A stretch of 64,000 nucleotides of DNA from TMED14 sp002378565 (GCA_943846715.1 OX044356.1:1302001-1366000); one strand, 5' to 3'; numbered from the stretch's first letter, positions 51,728 to 60,264 are shown. A program made the numbers and translations. Notes: generated by a model not told the origin, from the letters alone.

Positions 51728-52966
51728 ATGAATCCAGAATCCAAAATGATGACACATGGCTACGTTCCCGAGTGGAGCGAGCACGCTGTCAAATGCCCCC
51801 TTTACCTCACCTCCACCTTCACCTTTGATAAAGCGCAAGATGGCAAGCGTTTTTTTGAGCTGGCCTACGGCAAGGATGAGGCGAAAGATGGAGAAGCTAT
51901 GGGGCTGATTTACTCTCGGTTAAACAACCCCAACTTGCAAATCCTTGAAGAGAGGTTGGCTCTCTGGGAAGATGCCGATGGCGCAGCAGTTTTTGAGAGT
52001 GGCATGTCAGCTATCTCTACCGTGATGTTAGCTTACCTAAAGCCCGGTGATCGCATCTTAATTTCCAATCCTGTTTATGGTGGAACCCACCATTTCACGG
52101 AGCATTTTTTATCCAGCATTGGCGTAGAAGTGAACCGATTTGACGCAGGGACAGACCTAGGGGAACTGCATAACAGCATCATGGCAGACCCCAACAGTGG
52201 CAACATCAAAATGGTTTACGCAGAGACCCCTGCCAACCCCACCAATGCCATGATCGACCTCAAGCAATTGGGACGCATCAAGGCCAGCTTGATGGCCAAG
52301 CATGACCATGCTGTGATTTTTGCTGTGGACAATACCTACATGGGACCTGTCTGGCAAAAGCCCATGGATTTTGGTGCAGACATGAGCTGTTACTCTGCCA
52401 CCAAGTACCTTTCCGGTCATTCTGACCTGATTGCAGGTGCCGTGATTGGCACCGCTGAAGCGATGGTAACAGTCAAGACCTTGAGAACCTTCATGGGCAA
52501 TATGGCCTCTCCTCACACTGCATGGCTCTTGACCCGAAGCCTTGAAACCCTCAGTATTCGATTGGCCAAGCAAACGGCTAATGCGCAGGTGGTGGTCCAA
52601 TTCCTGATGGCTCATCCAGCCATTGAAAAGGTGTTTTTTCCGGGTCTTGAGAGCATGGGCAAGAAGCAAAATCGGCTTTACAAGCAGCAGTGTACCGAGC
52701 CAGGCGCCATGATTTCCTTTGATGTGAAAGGTGGCGAAAAGGAAGCATTTACCGTGCTGGACAACCTTCAGCTGATCAAGTTGGCGGTCAGCTTGGGAAG
52801 CAATGAAAGCCTTGCTCAACACCCCTACCACATGACCCATGCGGACATGCCTGACGAAGAAAAAGAGGCGCTTGGCCTGACTGATGCCATGATTCGCCTG
52901 AGTGTAGGCATTGAAGACCCCGAAGATATTATTCAAGATTTACAACAGGCCTTGGACAATCTTTAA
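51728..52966 (+). CDS. PLP-dependent Cys/Met metabolism enzyme (cystathionine gamma-synthase family, possibly methionine gamma-lyase)
   Basis: 412 residues, fold type I. The PLP Lys is in YSATKYLSGHSDLIAG, the cofactor-binding segment is YSRLNNPNLQILEERLA, and the substrate/phosphate region is FESGMSAISTVML. AETPANPTNAMIDL and the C-terminal SLGSNESLAQHPYHMTH, with its substrate-carboxylate Arg region, complete it. The divergent Lrp gene recalls the mdeR-mdeA pair, where MdeA is methionine gamma-lyase. However, the position of the lyase-specific Cys reads VYGGTHHF, with Gly. Cystathionine gamma-lyase or synthase activity is therefore also possible. Confidence 0.85.
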   Translation: MNPESKMMTHGYVPEWSEHAVKCPLYLTSTFTFDKAQDGKRFFELAYGKDEAKDGEAMGLIYSRLNNPNLQILEERLALWEDADGAAVFESGMSAISTVMLAYLKPGDRILISNPVYGGTHHFTEHFLSSIGVEVNRFDAGTDLGELHNSIMADPNSGNIKMVYAETPANPTNAMIDLKQLGRIKASLMAKHDHAVIFAVDNTYMGPVWQKPMDFGADMSCYSATKYLSGHSDLIAGAVIGTAEAMVTVKTLRTFMGNMASPHTAWLLTRSLETLSIRLAKQTANAQVVVQFLMAHPAIEKVFFPGLESMGKKQNRLYKQQCTEPGAMISFDVKGGEKEAFTVLDNLQLIKLAVSLGSNESLAQHPYHMTHADMPDEEKEALGLTDAMIRLSVGIEDPEDIIQDLQQALDNL

Positions 52967-52967
52967 A

Positions 52968-52975
52968 TACATTTG
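52968..52975 (+). promoter_or_regulatory. Promoter -7 box of metK (TACATTTG)
   Basis: A perfect TAnnTTTG box overlapping the end of the PLP enzyme gene. Transcription should begin about 52978, so the predicted riboswitch is at the very 5' end of the mRNA. Confidence 0.72.
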
Positions 52976-52977
52976 TC

Positions 52978-53030
52978 CCACGTGGAAGGATTTGTCTGCT
53001 TGCAACCACGGAAAAAAAATGCTAAATGGG
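52978..53030 (+). ncRNA. SAM-II/SAM-V-like pseudoknot riboswitch upstream of metK
   Basis: CGTGG (52981-52985) pairs with CCACG (53006-53010). The 20-base loop holds GGATTTG and ends TTGCAA right against the 3' strand. An A-rich linker follows and then TGCTAAATGGG. This order (P1, loop with GATTT, TTGCAA before P1', A-rich L3, GCTAAA-GGG) is that of SAM-II and the related SAM-V aptamers. ATTT in the loop can pair with AAAT downstream to make the pseudoknot. The P1 sequence differs from the SAM-II example I remember, so the helix appears to be kept by covariation. Placement before metK supports the call. Confidence 0.75.
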
Positions 53031-53049
53031 AAAATTCTCAGAGCATTTT
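53016..53049 (+). promoter_or_regulatory. Possible anti-aptamer hairpin in the metK leader
   Basis: AAAATGC (53016-53022), part of the putative aptamer 3' side, is complementary to GCATTTT (53043-53049). The two folds exclude each other. The remaining 50 bases to the metK ATG show nothing else I recognise. Confidence 0.4.
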
Positions 53050-53102
53050 GGACCCGACAAACGCTAGCTGGCACAAGTCAACCACCCTAACATATTGATG
53101 CT

Positions 53103-54371
53103 ATGAGCTACTTATTTACTTCCGAGTCCGTTTCAGAAGGACATCCCGACAAAATTGCAGATCAAATTTCTGATGCCTTAGTCGATCACTTTCTTGCCTT
53201 TGATCCCGAATCCAAGGTGGCCTGTGAGACCCTGGTAACAACCGGCCAAGTCATCCTTGCTGGTGAAGTCAAATCCAACACCTATTTGGACGCGCAGAGC
53301 ATTGCTAGAGGAGTGATTCGCGACATTGGCTACACCAAAAGTGAGTACATGTTTGAGGCCAACTCTTGTGGTGTGCTGACTGCCATTCATGAGCAATCCG
53401 CTGACATCAACCAAGGGGTTGATCGCAGCAGCAAGGAAGAACAAGGCGCAGGCGACCAGGGCATCATGTTTGGCTATGCCACGGATGAGACCGACAACTT
53501 CATGCCCTTGGCTTTAGACATTAGCCATGTACTCCTGAAGGAGATGGCAGCCATCCGCAAGGAAGGCAAGGTGATGACCTACCTGAGACCCGACTCCAAG
53601 AGTCAGGTCACCATCCGCTACAATGACAACGATCAGCCAGAAGCCATTGACACCATTGTGTTGTCAACTCAGCATGACGATTTTGCAGAAGAGGTGGCCA
53701 TGCGGGCCACCATCACTGCTGACATCAAGACCCACTTGATTCCCCGCGTGAAGGCATACCTCTCAGGTGATGTCGCTGACCTGTTTAATGACAGCAGCAT
53801 CAACTACTTGATCAACCCCACAGGGAAGTTTGTGATTGGCGGACCCCATGGCGACACCGGCCTGACAGGACGGAAAATCATTGTGGACACCTACGGTGGC
53901 AAAGGCGCGCATGGCGGCGGTGCCTTTTCTGGCAAAGACCCTTCCAAAGTGGACCGATCTGCTGCCTATGCCTCGCGACATATTGCAAAGAATATTGTGG
54001 CCGCAGGTGTGGCCAAGCAATGCTTGGTTCAGCTTGCCTACGCCATCGGTGTGGCGGATCCAGTGGGATTCTACATCAACACCTATGGCAGTGCATTGAT
54101 CAACCACAGCGATGCTGACATCGCTGACAAGCTCAAACCACTGTTTGGCTTAAGGCCCTTCCAGATCGAAGAGAAATTTGGCCTAAGGCAACCCATCTAC
54201 CAAGAAACCGCAGCTTATGGCCACATGGGTCGCAAGCCAGAGACGGTCACAAAAACCTTCACGCGACCCGGCGAGAACGGGCTCATCACCAAGGAGATGA
54301 CCGTGAACTTGTTTGCTTGGGAAACGCTGGATATGGTTGACGCCATCAAGGCGGCCATGAACCTGTCTTGA
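53103..54371 (+). CDS. metK: S-adenosylmethionine synthetase
   Basis: 422 residues. It makes SAM from methionine and ATP. Signatures are FTSESVSEGHPDKIADQISD (ATP/Mg site), GAGDQGIMFGYA (motif 1), GGPHGDTGLTGRKIIVDTYG and GGGAFSGKDPSKVDRSAAY (motif 2, P-loop-like). It is about 35 residues longer than the E. coli enzyme, mostly from a middle insertion and a longer C-terminus. It converges on ahcY, so SAM formation and SAH removal are next to each other. It is preceded by a predicted SAM riboswitch. Confidence 0.98.
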   Translation: MSYLFTSESVSEGHPDKIADQISDALVDHFLAFDPESKVACETLVTTGQVILAGEVKSNTYLDAQSIARGVIRDIGYTKSEYMFEANSCGVLTAIHEQSADINQGVDRSSKEEQGAGDQGIMFGYATDETDNFMPLALDISHVLLKEMAAIRKEGKVMTYLRPDSKSQVTIRYNDNDQPEAIDTIVLSTQHDDFAEEVAMRATITADIKTHLIPRVKAYLSGDVADLFNDSSINYLINPTGKFVIGGPHGDTGLTGRKIIVDTYGGKGAHGGGAFSGKDPSKVDRSAAYASRHIAKNIVAAGVAKQCLVQLAYAIGVADPVGFYINTYGSALINHSDADIADKLKPLFGLRPFQIEEKFGLRQPIYQETAAYGHMGRKPETVTKTFTRPGENGLITKEMTVNLFAWETLDMVDAIKAAMNLS

Positions 54372-54389
54372 AAGGCCTAAATGGTGTTC

Positions 54390-54411
54390 ATTGCCTCTTC
54401 AATGAGGCAAT
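54390..54411. terminator. Possible shared terminator between metK and ahcY
   Basis: ATTGCCTC and GAGGCAAT form a perfect 8-bp stem around TTCAAT in the 49-base gap between the two converging genes. There is no clear T-run on either side, so this is a weak call. Confidence 0.45.
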
Positions 54412-54420
54412 ATTGACAGA

Positions 54421-55740
54421 CTAGTAACGGTACTCCTCAGGCTTGTAAGGGCCTTCAACCGTGACGCCGATATAGCCGGCCTGGTCCTCTGAGAGAACAT
54501 CCAATTCTACACCGATGGACGCCAGGTGCAAGCGCGCCACTTTCTCGTCCAAGTACTTGGGTAGGGTGAACACTTCATTGGGGTACTTGCCTGGGTTGCA
54601 GAACAACTCAATTTGAGCCAACACTTGGTTGGTGAAAGAGTTAGACATCACAAAGCTTGGATGGCCCGTGGCGCAACCAAGGTTAACCAATCGGCCTTCA
54701 GCCAAGACAATGATCTCCTTGCCGTCGATGGTGTATTGATCCACTTGAGGCTTGATGGTGGTTTTGCTTTCACCATACGTGCGGTTCAGCCAATCAATGT
54801 CAATCTCATTGTCAAAGTGGCCAATGTTGCAGACCACCGTCTTGTCCTTCATGGCACGGAAATGTTCCTCCGTGAGGATGTCTTTGTTGCCTGTGGTGGT
54901 GATCACAATGTTAGCGCGACCAATAGCGTTAGCCATCTTTTTCACCTCAAACCCATCCATGGCAGCTTGCAAGGCGCAAATGGGATCAACCTCTGTCACA
55001 ATGACCCGGGCACCCGCTCCGTTGAAACTGGCAGCCGTTCCCTTGCCAACATCACCATAACCTGCAACGACGACAACCTTGCCAGCCATCATCAAATCGG
55101 TGGCACGGCGGATGGCGTCAACAGCAGATTCTTTGCAACCGTATTTGTTGTCAAACTTGCTCTTGGTAACGCTGTCATTCACGTTGCACGCAGGCATAGG
55201 CAGGGTGCCATTCTTCATGCGCTCCACCAAACGGTGAACGCCTGTGGTTGTCTCCTCAGACAAGCCACCAATGCCATCAACCAATTCAGGGTACTTATCC
55301 AAAACCATGTTGGTCAAATCACCACCATCGTCCAAAATCATGTTCAACGGCTTGCGATCCTCACCAAAGAACAAGGTTTGCTCAATGCACCACTCAAACT
55401 CTTCTTCATTCAAGCCTTTCCAAGCGTATACAGGAACCCCTGCAGCAGCCATGGCCGCAGCAGCTTGATCCTGTGTCGAGAAAATATTGCAGGATGACCA
55501 GGTCACCTCCGCACCCAACGCGATCAAGGTCTCAATCAAAACTGCCGTTTGAATGGTCATGTGCAAGCAGCCCGCAATGCGTGCGCCAGCCAGAGGCTTG
55601 GATTCGCCATACTCTACACGGAGAGCCATCAGTCCAGGCATCTCAGCCTCAGCCAGATGAATTTCCTTGCGGCCCCAATCTGCCAATGATAAATCTTTAA
55701 CCTTGTGTGAAAGGTACTTGGTGGTGGTGGAATTTTCCAT
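54421..55740 (-). CDS. ahcY: Adenosylhomocysteinase
   Basis: 439 residues from the ATG at 55740 (MENSTTTKYLSHKVKDLSLA); the reading extends to 55800 but without family similarity. It splits S-adenosylhomocysteine into adenosine and homocysteine with bound NAD. Motifs are GARIAGCLHMTIQTAVLIETL (in part), CNIFSTQDQAAAAM, the NAD site VVVAGYGDVGKGTAASFNGAGARV (in part), and NIGHFDNEIDIDWL. The C-terminus ends KPEEYRY, as expected for the conserved Lys-Tyr that reaches into the neighbouring subunit. It removes the inhibitor SAH and returns homocysteine to MetH. Confidence 0.98.
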   Translation of the reverse strand: MENSTTTKYLSHKVKDLSLADWGRKEIHLAEAEMPGLMALRVEYGESKPLAGARIAGCLHMTIQTAVLIETLIALGAEVTWSSCNIFSTQDQAAAAMAAAGVPVYAWKGLNEEEFEWCIEQTLFFGEDRKPLNMILDDGGDLTNMVLDKYPELVDGIGGLSEETTTGVHRLVERMKNGTLPMPACNVNDSVTKSKFDNKYGCKESAVDAIRRATDLMMAGKVVVVAGYGDVGKGTAASFNGAGARVIVTEVDPICALQAAMDGFEVKKMANAIGRANIVITTTGNKDILTEEHFRAMKDKTVVCNIGHFDNEIDIDWLNRTYGESKTTIKPQVDQYTIDGKEIIVLAEGRLVNLGCATGHPSFVMSNSFTNQVLAQIELFCNPGKYPNEVFTLPKYLDEKVARLHLASIGVELDVLSEDQAGYIGVTVEGPYKPEEYRY

Positions 55741-55747
55741 GATGTTT

Positions 55748-55773
55748 GCTGTCTTGTTATGAATATGGACAGC
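55748..55773 (-). repeat. Inverted repeat in the ahcY leader
   Basis: GCTGTC (55748-55753) and GACAGC (55768-55773) are perfect complements with a 14-base loop. It lies between the predicted promoter and the ahcY ATG. It does not match a known SAH riboswitch. It could be an operator or a leader hairpin. Confidence 0.4.
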
Positions 55774-55780
55774 AAAAATA
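55773..55780 (-). promoter_or_regulatory. Promoter -7 box of ahcY (TATTTTTG)
   Basis: A perfect TAnnTTTG box on the minus strand, 32 bases before the ATG at 55740. Confidence 0.65.
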
Positions 55781-55798
55781 CGGATAAGAAATTGGCTC

Positions 55799-56965
55799 AT
55801 GCCATCAAGGGGGGGATTTCCTGGGCTGAGAATCCGTCATATGTCCATAGATGATGTGACAGATTCAGCCATTGAATCATTGACTCAGCAACTCCACCCA
55901 TCCGATATTGAGCGAATCAATGCCAAATCCCCCAGCGGGCAGCGGGCATCCATGGCCGCAAGAATGGCCCTAGCTTCAGCTTGCAATACCTCACTGATTC
56001 ACATCCATTTGGTCAACAAAAAACCCGTCCTGAGTCATCAAAATGGTCATGTCAGCATGAGCCATGGCGGGCAACATGCCGTGGGGGCATGGCACCCCAG
56101 CCTTGAGGTAGGCATTGACATTGAGAGCGATCGGGGTCAGCTGGCCATCATTGCACCCAAGTTCTTGTCTGATGCCGATTTGCAGCGCATCAAACTAGCG
56201 AAAGAACCCCAATGGATGCGACGTGTTGCCTGGGGAGCAAAAGAAGCCGTGTACAAAGCAGCCAGCCAATCAGGCCTTGTATTCAGTGCAATTGCCATTG
56301 ATTCCTTGGATGGATTAGCAACGGACGGGCATGCCATTGCAAGTCTGCCTGACCATCGGCAATATGCTATCCACGCACAGAACCTTGACGGGCATTGCCT
56401 GGTGACGGCAGTCCATATTCCCACCTCCTTTCGCGTGGTCATCACCGGACCTGAGTCCAGCGGGAAAACCACCCTTTCGATGGCCTTGAGCAAGCACTTG
56501 AAGGTGCCCCTGGTGCCGGAGTATTCTCGAATATATTTGACTGAGCTTGGCGAGAAGGCTTATGGCATCAAGGATCTACAAGCCATCGCAAAGGGCCAAT
56601 TGCAGGCTGCCCAAAAAGCCCAACCCAGTGGCAGCAAACTGTGCATTGAAGACAGTGATCTGTTGACTTTGGTGATTTGGTGCGAGGAGAAATTTGGCCG
56701 CAATCCAGACAGCATCCAACAGGCATGGGACAAGCATCCAGCCCACCTTTACCTGCTTTGCGCACCCGATATGCCATGGGAAGCCGACCCCTTGAGGGAG
56801 AACCCTGAAGACCGTGACCGACTCTATGGACTGCACCGCCAACGGCTGGTTCAGCGGCAATTGCCCTTCATTGAAATGTCCGGCAGCCATGCCTCCCGAA
56901 TGACCACTGCATTGGAGGCCTTAAATACCTACCTTTGCCTCACACAGGGGTGCCGGATTGGCTGA
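55799..56965 (+). CDS. Fusion: 4'-phosphopantetheinyl transferase + NadR-like ATPase/kinase
   Basis: 388 residues in one uninterrupted frame. Residues 1-205 are an Sfp-type phosphopantetheinyl transferase: VSMSHGGQHAVGAW, the Mg-binding LEVGIDIESDRGQ (105-112) and WGAKEAVYKA (145-154). This enzyme attaches the 4'-phosphopantetheine arm of CoA to carrier proteins. Residues 211-388 are a P-loop kinase domain of the NadR/AAA_28 type: VVITGPESSGKTTLSMAL (about 213-230), LVPEYSRIYL, CIEDSDLLTLVIWCEEKFG and LREDP-like LRENPEDRDRLYGLH. NadR's kinase domain phosphorylates nicotinamide riboside. I infer the same class here, without an adenylyltransferase part. The gene is divergent from ahcY, as PPTase genes often are in this phylum. 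Confidence 0.85.
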   Translation: MPSRGGFPGLRIRHMSIDDVTDSAIESLTQQLHPSDIERINAKSPSGQRASMAARMALASACNTSLIHIHLVNKKPVLSHQNGHVSMSHGGQHAVGAWHPSLEVGIDIESDRGQLAIIAPKFLSDADLQRIKLAKEPQWMRRVAWGAKEAVYKAASQSGLVFSAIAIDSLDGLATDGHAIASLPDHRQYAIHAQNLDGHCLVTAVHIPTSFRVVITGPESSGKTTLSMALSKHLKVPLVPEYSRIYLTELGEKAYGIKDLQAIAKGQLQAAQKAQPSGSKLCIEDSDLLTLVIWCEEKFGRNPDSIQQAWDKHPAHLYLLCAPDMPWEADPLRENPEDRDRLYGLHRQRLVQRQLPFIEMSGSHASRMTTALEALNTYLCLTQGCRIG

Positions 56966-57065
56966 GATTATACCCTTATAACCTGGCAGATTATGCTGCC
57001 AAGGAAGTGACTGACTGCATTGTACCAGTCGATTTTCACCGCTGTGTTAACCTTGAAATCACAGC

Positions 57066-59309
57066 ATGAAACCCCTACTTTTCCTCTTCACTCTCCTGAC
57101 AGGAAGCCTCTTGGCTCAACCGTTAGACAGCCTCAACAGTAAATCGCAACGCATTGAATTGCAAAGTGTTGACCTCATACAGGTTCGTGCCTCCAAGCGA
57201 AGCCCCATGGCTGTAACCCGATTGGACGCCGCAAGCATCAAAGCCGCAGACCACGGCCAAGGTCTGCCCTTTGTCCTGCAATTTCAAACCTCCCTGCTTC
57301 AGTCAAGTGATGCAGGAAACGGTATGGGGTACACCTACCTGCGCATGCGTGGCATGGATCAGACACGCATCAATGTCACCATCAATGGCGTGGCCTTGAA
57401 TGACCCTGAAGGGCATGGCGTTTTCTGGGTGAACACCCCCGATCTGACATCATCCCTTAACAGCATTCAGATTCAGCGAGGTGTTGGCACATCCACCGCA
57501 GGGCCAGGGGCGTTTGGTGGCAGCCTATCGCTGGAAGTCGGTCAGCCAGACAAAGAAGCATCGCAAAGCATCACCCTGGGTGGGGGCAGTTTTCTTTCTG
57601 CACGAACCACCTATGCATGGCAGTCAGGCGAGATGCCTCAAGGCAAGGGAAGCTTGCGGTTCATGGGCAGGATGAGCCACATGCAAAGTGAAGGCTTTGT
57701 TGACCGATCAAGTTCCAAGCTCAACAGCTACCTCTTTGCCATGGCGTACCGGGAAGGCAACCAGAGCATTCGCTATGTGCACTTCAACGGCCATGAAGTC
57801 AGTCAGCAGGCCTGGTGGGGCATCCCCATGGTGAAATGGCGTGGCGATCAGGCCGGCGTTGAAGCATACATCCTCAACAACTATTTAGCCAACGATGCTG
57901 CAGACCATTTGCGCGAGTCTGGCAATACCACGTACAACCACTACCGCTACCCCAATGAAATTGACAACTACCGTCAAAGTCACCATCAATTGATTGCTAC
58001 CATGGCATTGGACAATGATTGGACCTTGAACATGACCAACTACCTGGTGACTGGCAAAGGCTACTTTGAACAATGGAAAACCAACCAAGACTACGCTGCC
58101 TACGGGCTGGCCAACCCCATCGTTGAAGGCAATGCTGTTACATCCACAAATTTGGTGCGACAGCGATGGCTTGACAACCTATCTGTGGGAACCAACATCA
58201 GCCTGAGCAAACAAGTGGGCGATTGGAAAGCCGTGATGGGTTACGCCGGGCAGGGCTTCATTGGTGAGCATTATGGCACCCTGCCATGGATGGCTATCAA
58301 TCCACTGCAAGGGGTGGGCGCGATGGATTACCGCTACTACGAATCCTATGGGGACAAGACCGACAACATGACCTTCATCAAAGTTGAACTACCCATGTTT
58401 GACGGGGACTGGTTGGCCTACGGTGATTTGCAGTTGCGTCACATCAGCTATGACATCTATGGCTTGGATGCAGATCGGGTCGACCTCAATGGCATGGACA
58501 GCAAACGGTTCACCTTTTTCAACCCCAAGGTGGGAATGGACAGGCAATGGGCCAACAACAGCAGGTCATACTTGTCCATGGCTGTGGCTAACAGAGAGCC
58601 TACACGAGGCGATTTCATCGCATCAATGCAGTTGGAGGAACCCCGGGCCGAACGGTTGATGGATTGGGAAATTGGGCATCATGCAACCATAGGGAAAGGA
58701 AAATGGGAAGTCAATGCCTACCACATGGCCTACCAAGATCAATTGGTTCCAACAGGGGCATTGAATGATGTCGGGGCATTGATCCGAACCAACGTGGCTT
58801 CCAGTTACCGGCAAGGCATTGAACTCATGGCAATCTACAAAGTGACCCAGGTGGCTTTGGTTGGCTTCAACGGCACATTCAGCAGGAACCGCATCGCCGA
58901 CTTTGAAGAGGAGCTCTTTGACTACGTCAGCGGGCAAGCCGTCATCAACCACTACCTCAACAGCCCCATTGCTATGTCGCCCGAAGGCATGCTTAATGCC
59001 TATGTTTTAGTGGATGCCAAACCCCTCTCCCTCCGCGTAGATTGGCAAGCTGTCAGCAAGCAATACCTTGACAACACTGGCAGTGATGAGCGTGCCCTGG
59101 ATCCTTACCAAACCCTCAACCTAACCACCACTTGGCACATCAACACAACCCAGAGCCTAAGCTTGAATCTGCGCAATGTGGGCAATGTAACCTATGCGCC
59201 CAATGGCTACACATGGGGCTACTACTCGGCTGGTCAACGCAGCGATGAAAACTTTGTGTACCCCATGGCAGGCAGGCATGGCATGCTGACCTACAGGGTG
59301 ACATTCTAA
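57066..59309 (+). CDS. TonB-dependent outer-membrane receptor
   Basis: 747 residues. Signal peptide MKPLLFLFTLLTGSLLA. A TonB-box-like start (VDLIQVRASKRSPMAVTRLD) leads to the plug (QGLPFVLQFQTSLLQSSDAG, TYLRMRGMDQTRINVTINGV, QIQRGVGTSTAGPGAFGGSL). A 22-strand barrel follows, closing with GRHGMLTYRVTF. There is no carboxypeptidase-like N-terminal domain, which makes it the shorter iron-siderophore/metal-complex type. The ligand is unknown. ribF converges on it with a 4-base gap. Confidence 0.92.
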   Translation: MKPLLFLFTLLTGSLLAQPLDSLNSKSQRIELQSVDLIQVRASKRSPMAVTRLDAASIKAADHGQGLPFVLQFQTSLLQSSDAGNGMGYTYLRMRGMDQTRINVTINGVALNDPEGHGVFWVNTPDLTSSLNSIQIQRGVGTSTAGPGAFGGSLSLEVGQPDKEASQSITLGGGSFLSARTTYAWQSGEMPQGKGSLRFMGRMSHMQSEGFVDRSSSKLNSYLFAMAYREGNQSIRYVHFNGHEVSQQAWWGIPMVKWRGDQAGVEAYILNNYLANDAADHLRESGNTTYNHYRYPNEIDNYRQSHHQLIATMALDNDWTLNMTNYLVTGKGYFEQWKTNQDYAAYGLANPIVEGNAVTSTNLVRQRWLDNLSVGTNISLSKQVGDWKAVMGYAGQGFIGEHYGTLPWMAINPLQGVGAMDYRYYESYGDKTDNMTFIKVELPMFDGDWLAYGDLQLRHISYDIYGLDADRVDLNGMDSKRFTFFNPKVGMDRQWANNSRSYLSMAVANREPTRGDFIASMQLEEPRAERLMDWEIGHHATIGKGKWEVNAYHMAYQDQLVPTGALNDVGALIRTNVASSYRQGIELMAIYKVTQVALVGFNGTFSRNRIADFEEELFDYVSGQAVINHYLNSPIAMSPEGMLNAYVLVDAKPLSLRVDWQAVSKQYLDNTGSDERALDPYQTLNLTTTWHINTTQSLSLNLRNVGNVTYAPNGYTWGYYSAGQRSDENFVYPMAGRHGMLTYRVTF

Positions 59310-59313
59310 AAGT

Positions 59314-60249
59314 TTATTGCAGGTTGTGGATCTTTTTTGCCGCCTGGATATCCAGGGCAATTTGATCCGACAGATCTGAGGGGCTTTCAAAGGCCTTCTC
59401 ATCACGGATTCGCTGGTTGAAATGCACAACCATCTTATGGCCGTAGAGATCCTTATCGCAGTCAAAGACATGCACTTCCAAAACAGGTTCCGACTTGCCG
59501 CCAAAGGTTGGCCTAACACCGTGGTTAGCAATGGCTGGCAATTGCTGATCGCCATCGACATCAATAGTCACGGCGTAAACACCGATGGCTGGCATCAGTT
59601 TGTCTGGATGGATATGCCCCATGTTCGCGGTGGCAAAACCCAATTTACGACCCACCTGGTGGCCTTGAATCACCTGGCCTGAGACTTGGTAGGGACGTGT
59701 CAATCCTTTGGTAGCTGCTTGCATGTCACCCGACTTCACCGCCTGCCTAATGGTCGTTGAGGACACATGCATTTGATCGATTTCTAATACGGGAATTTCT
59801 TCCACGTCAAAGCCATAAACCGGCCCGTACTCCACCAAATGATCAAAACCCCCTTCGCGGTTGCGTCCGAACCGGTGATCATAACCAATGACCAAATGCT
59901 TCACCCCCATTTGTGACACCAATTGGTTGCGCACAAAAGCCAAGGATGACTGCATAGAAAAAGTTTTGTCAAAGGCTTGAATGATCAGATGGTCCAAGCC
60001 CATTTCATCCAACAAAACAGCACGTTCCTCCATGGTGGTCAACAATGCCAAATCAAATTCTGGATGGATGAGCTTTCTAGGGTGGGGATCAAAGGTCAAC
60101 AGGATCGATTCGCCGCCCTGCTCCTTCGCAACATCAATCAATCGTTGAATGATTGCCTGATGGCCGGCATGCAGTCCATCGAATGTGCCTGCTGTTGCCA
60201 CCCCGGTAGTGAGCGCTTTGAATTGAGCAATGGAATGGTAGATCTTCAT
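59314..60249 (-). CDS. ribF: Bifunctional riboflavin kinase/FMN adenylyltransferase
   Basis: 311 residues from the ATG at 60249 (MKIYHSIAQFKALTTGV). The N-terminal nucleotidyltransferase domain makes FAD from FMN: ATAGTFDGLHAGHQAIIQ, LLTFDPHPRKLIHP, HLVIGYDHRFGRNREGGFDH and VSSTTIRQAVKSGD. The C-terminal kinase domain makes FMN from riboflavin: GQVIQGHQVGRKLGFATANM, PAIGVYAV, ANHGVRPTFGG and VHVFDCDKDLYGHKMVV. It supplies cofactors for ETF, MetF and the flavin reductase also encoded in this window. Confidence 0.97.
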   Translation of the reverse strand: MKIYHSIAQFKALTTGVATAGTFDGLHAGHQAIIQRLIDVAKEQGGESILLTFDPHPRKLIHPEFDLALLTTMEERAVLLDEMGLDHLIIQAFDKTFSMQSSLAFVRNQLVSQMGVKHLVIGYDHRFGRNREGGFDHLVEYGPVYGFDVEEIPVLEIDQMHVSSTTIRQAVKSGDMQAATKGLTRPYQVSGQVIQGHQVGRKLGFATANMGHIHPDKLMPAIGVYAVTIDVDGDQQLPAIANHGVRPTFGGKSEPVLEVHVFDCDKDLYGHKMVVHFNQRIRDEKAFESPSDLSDQIALDIQAAKKIHNLQ

Positions 60250-60264
60250 GATGGTGTTCGGCCG

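Noticed and set aside
54613..55497. Long open frame (294 codons) opposite ahcY
   Set aside because: It mirrors the strongly conserved ahcY frame, has no promoter or family motif, and depends on codon bias of the real gene.
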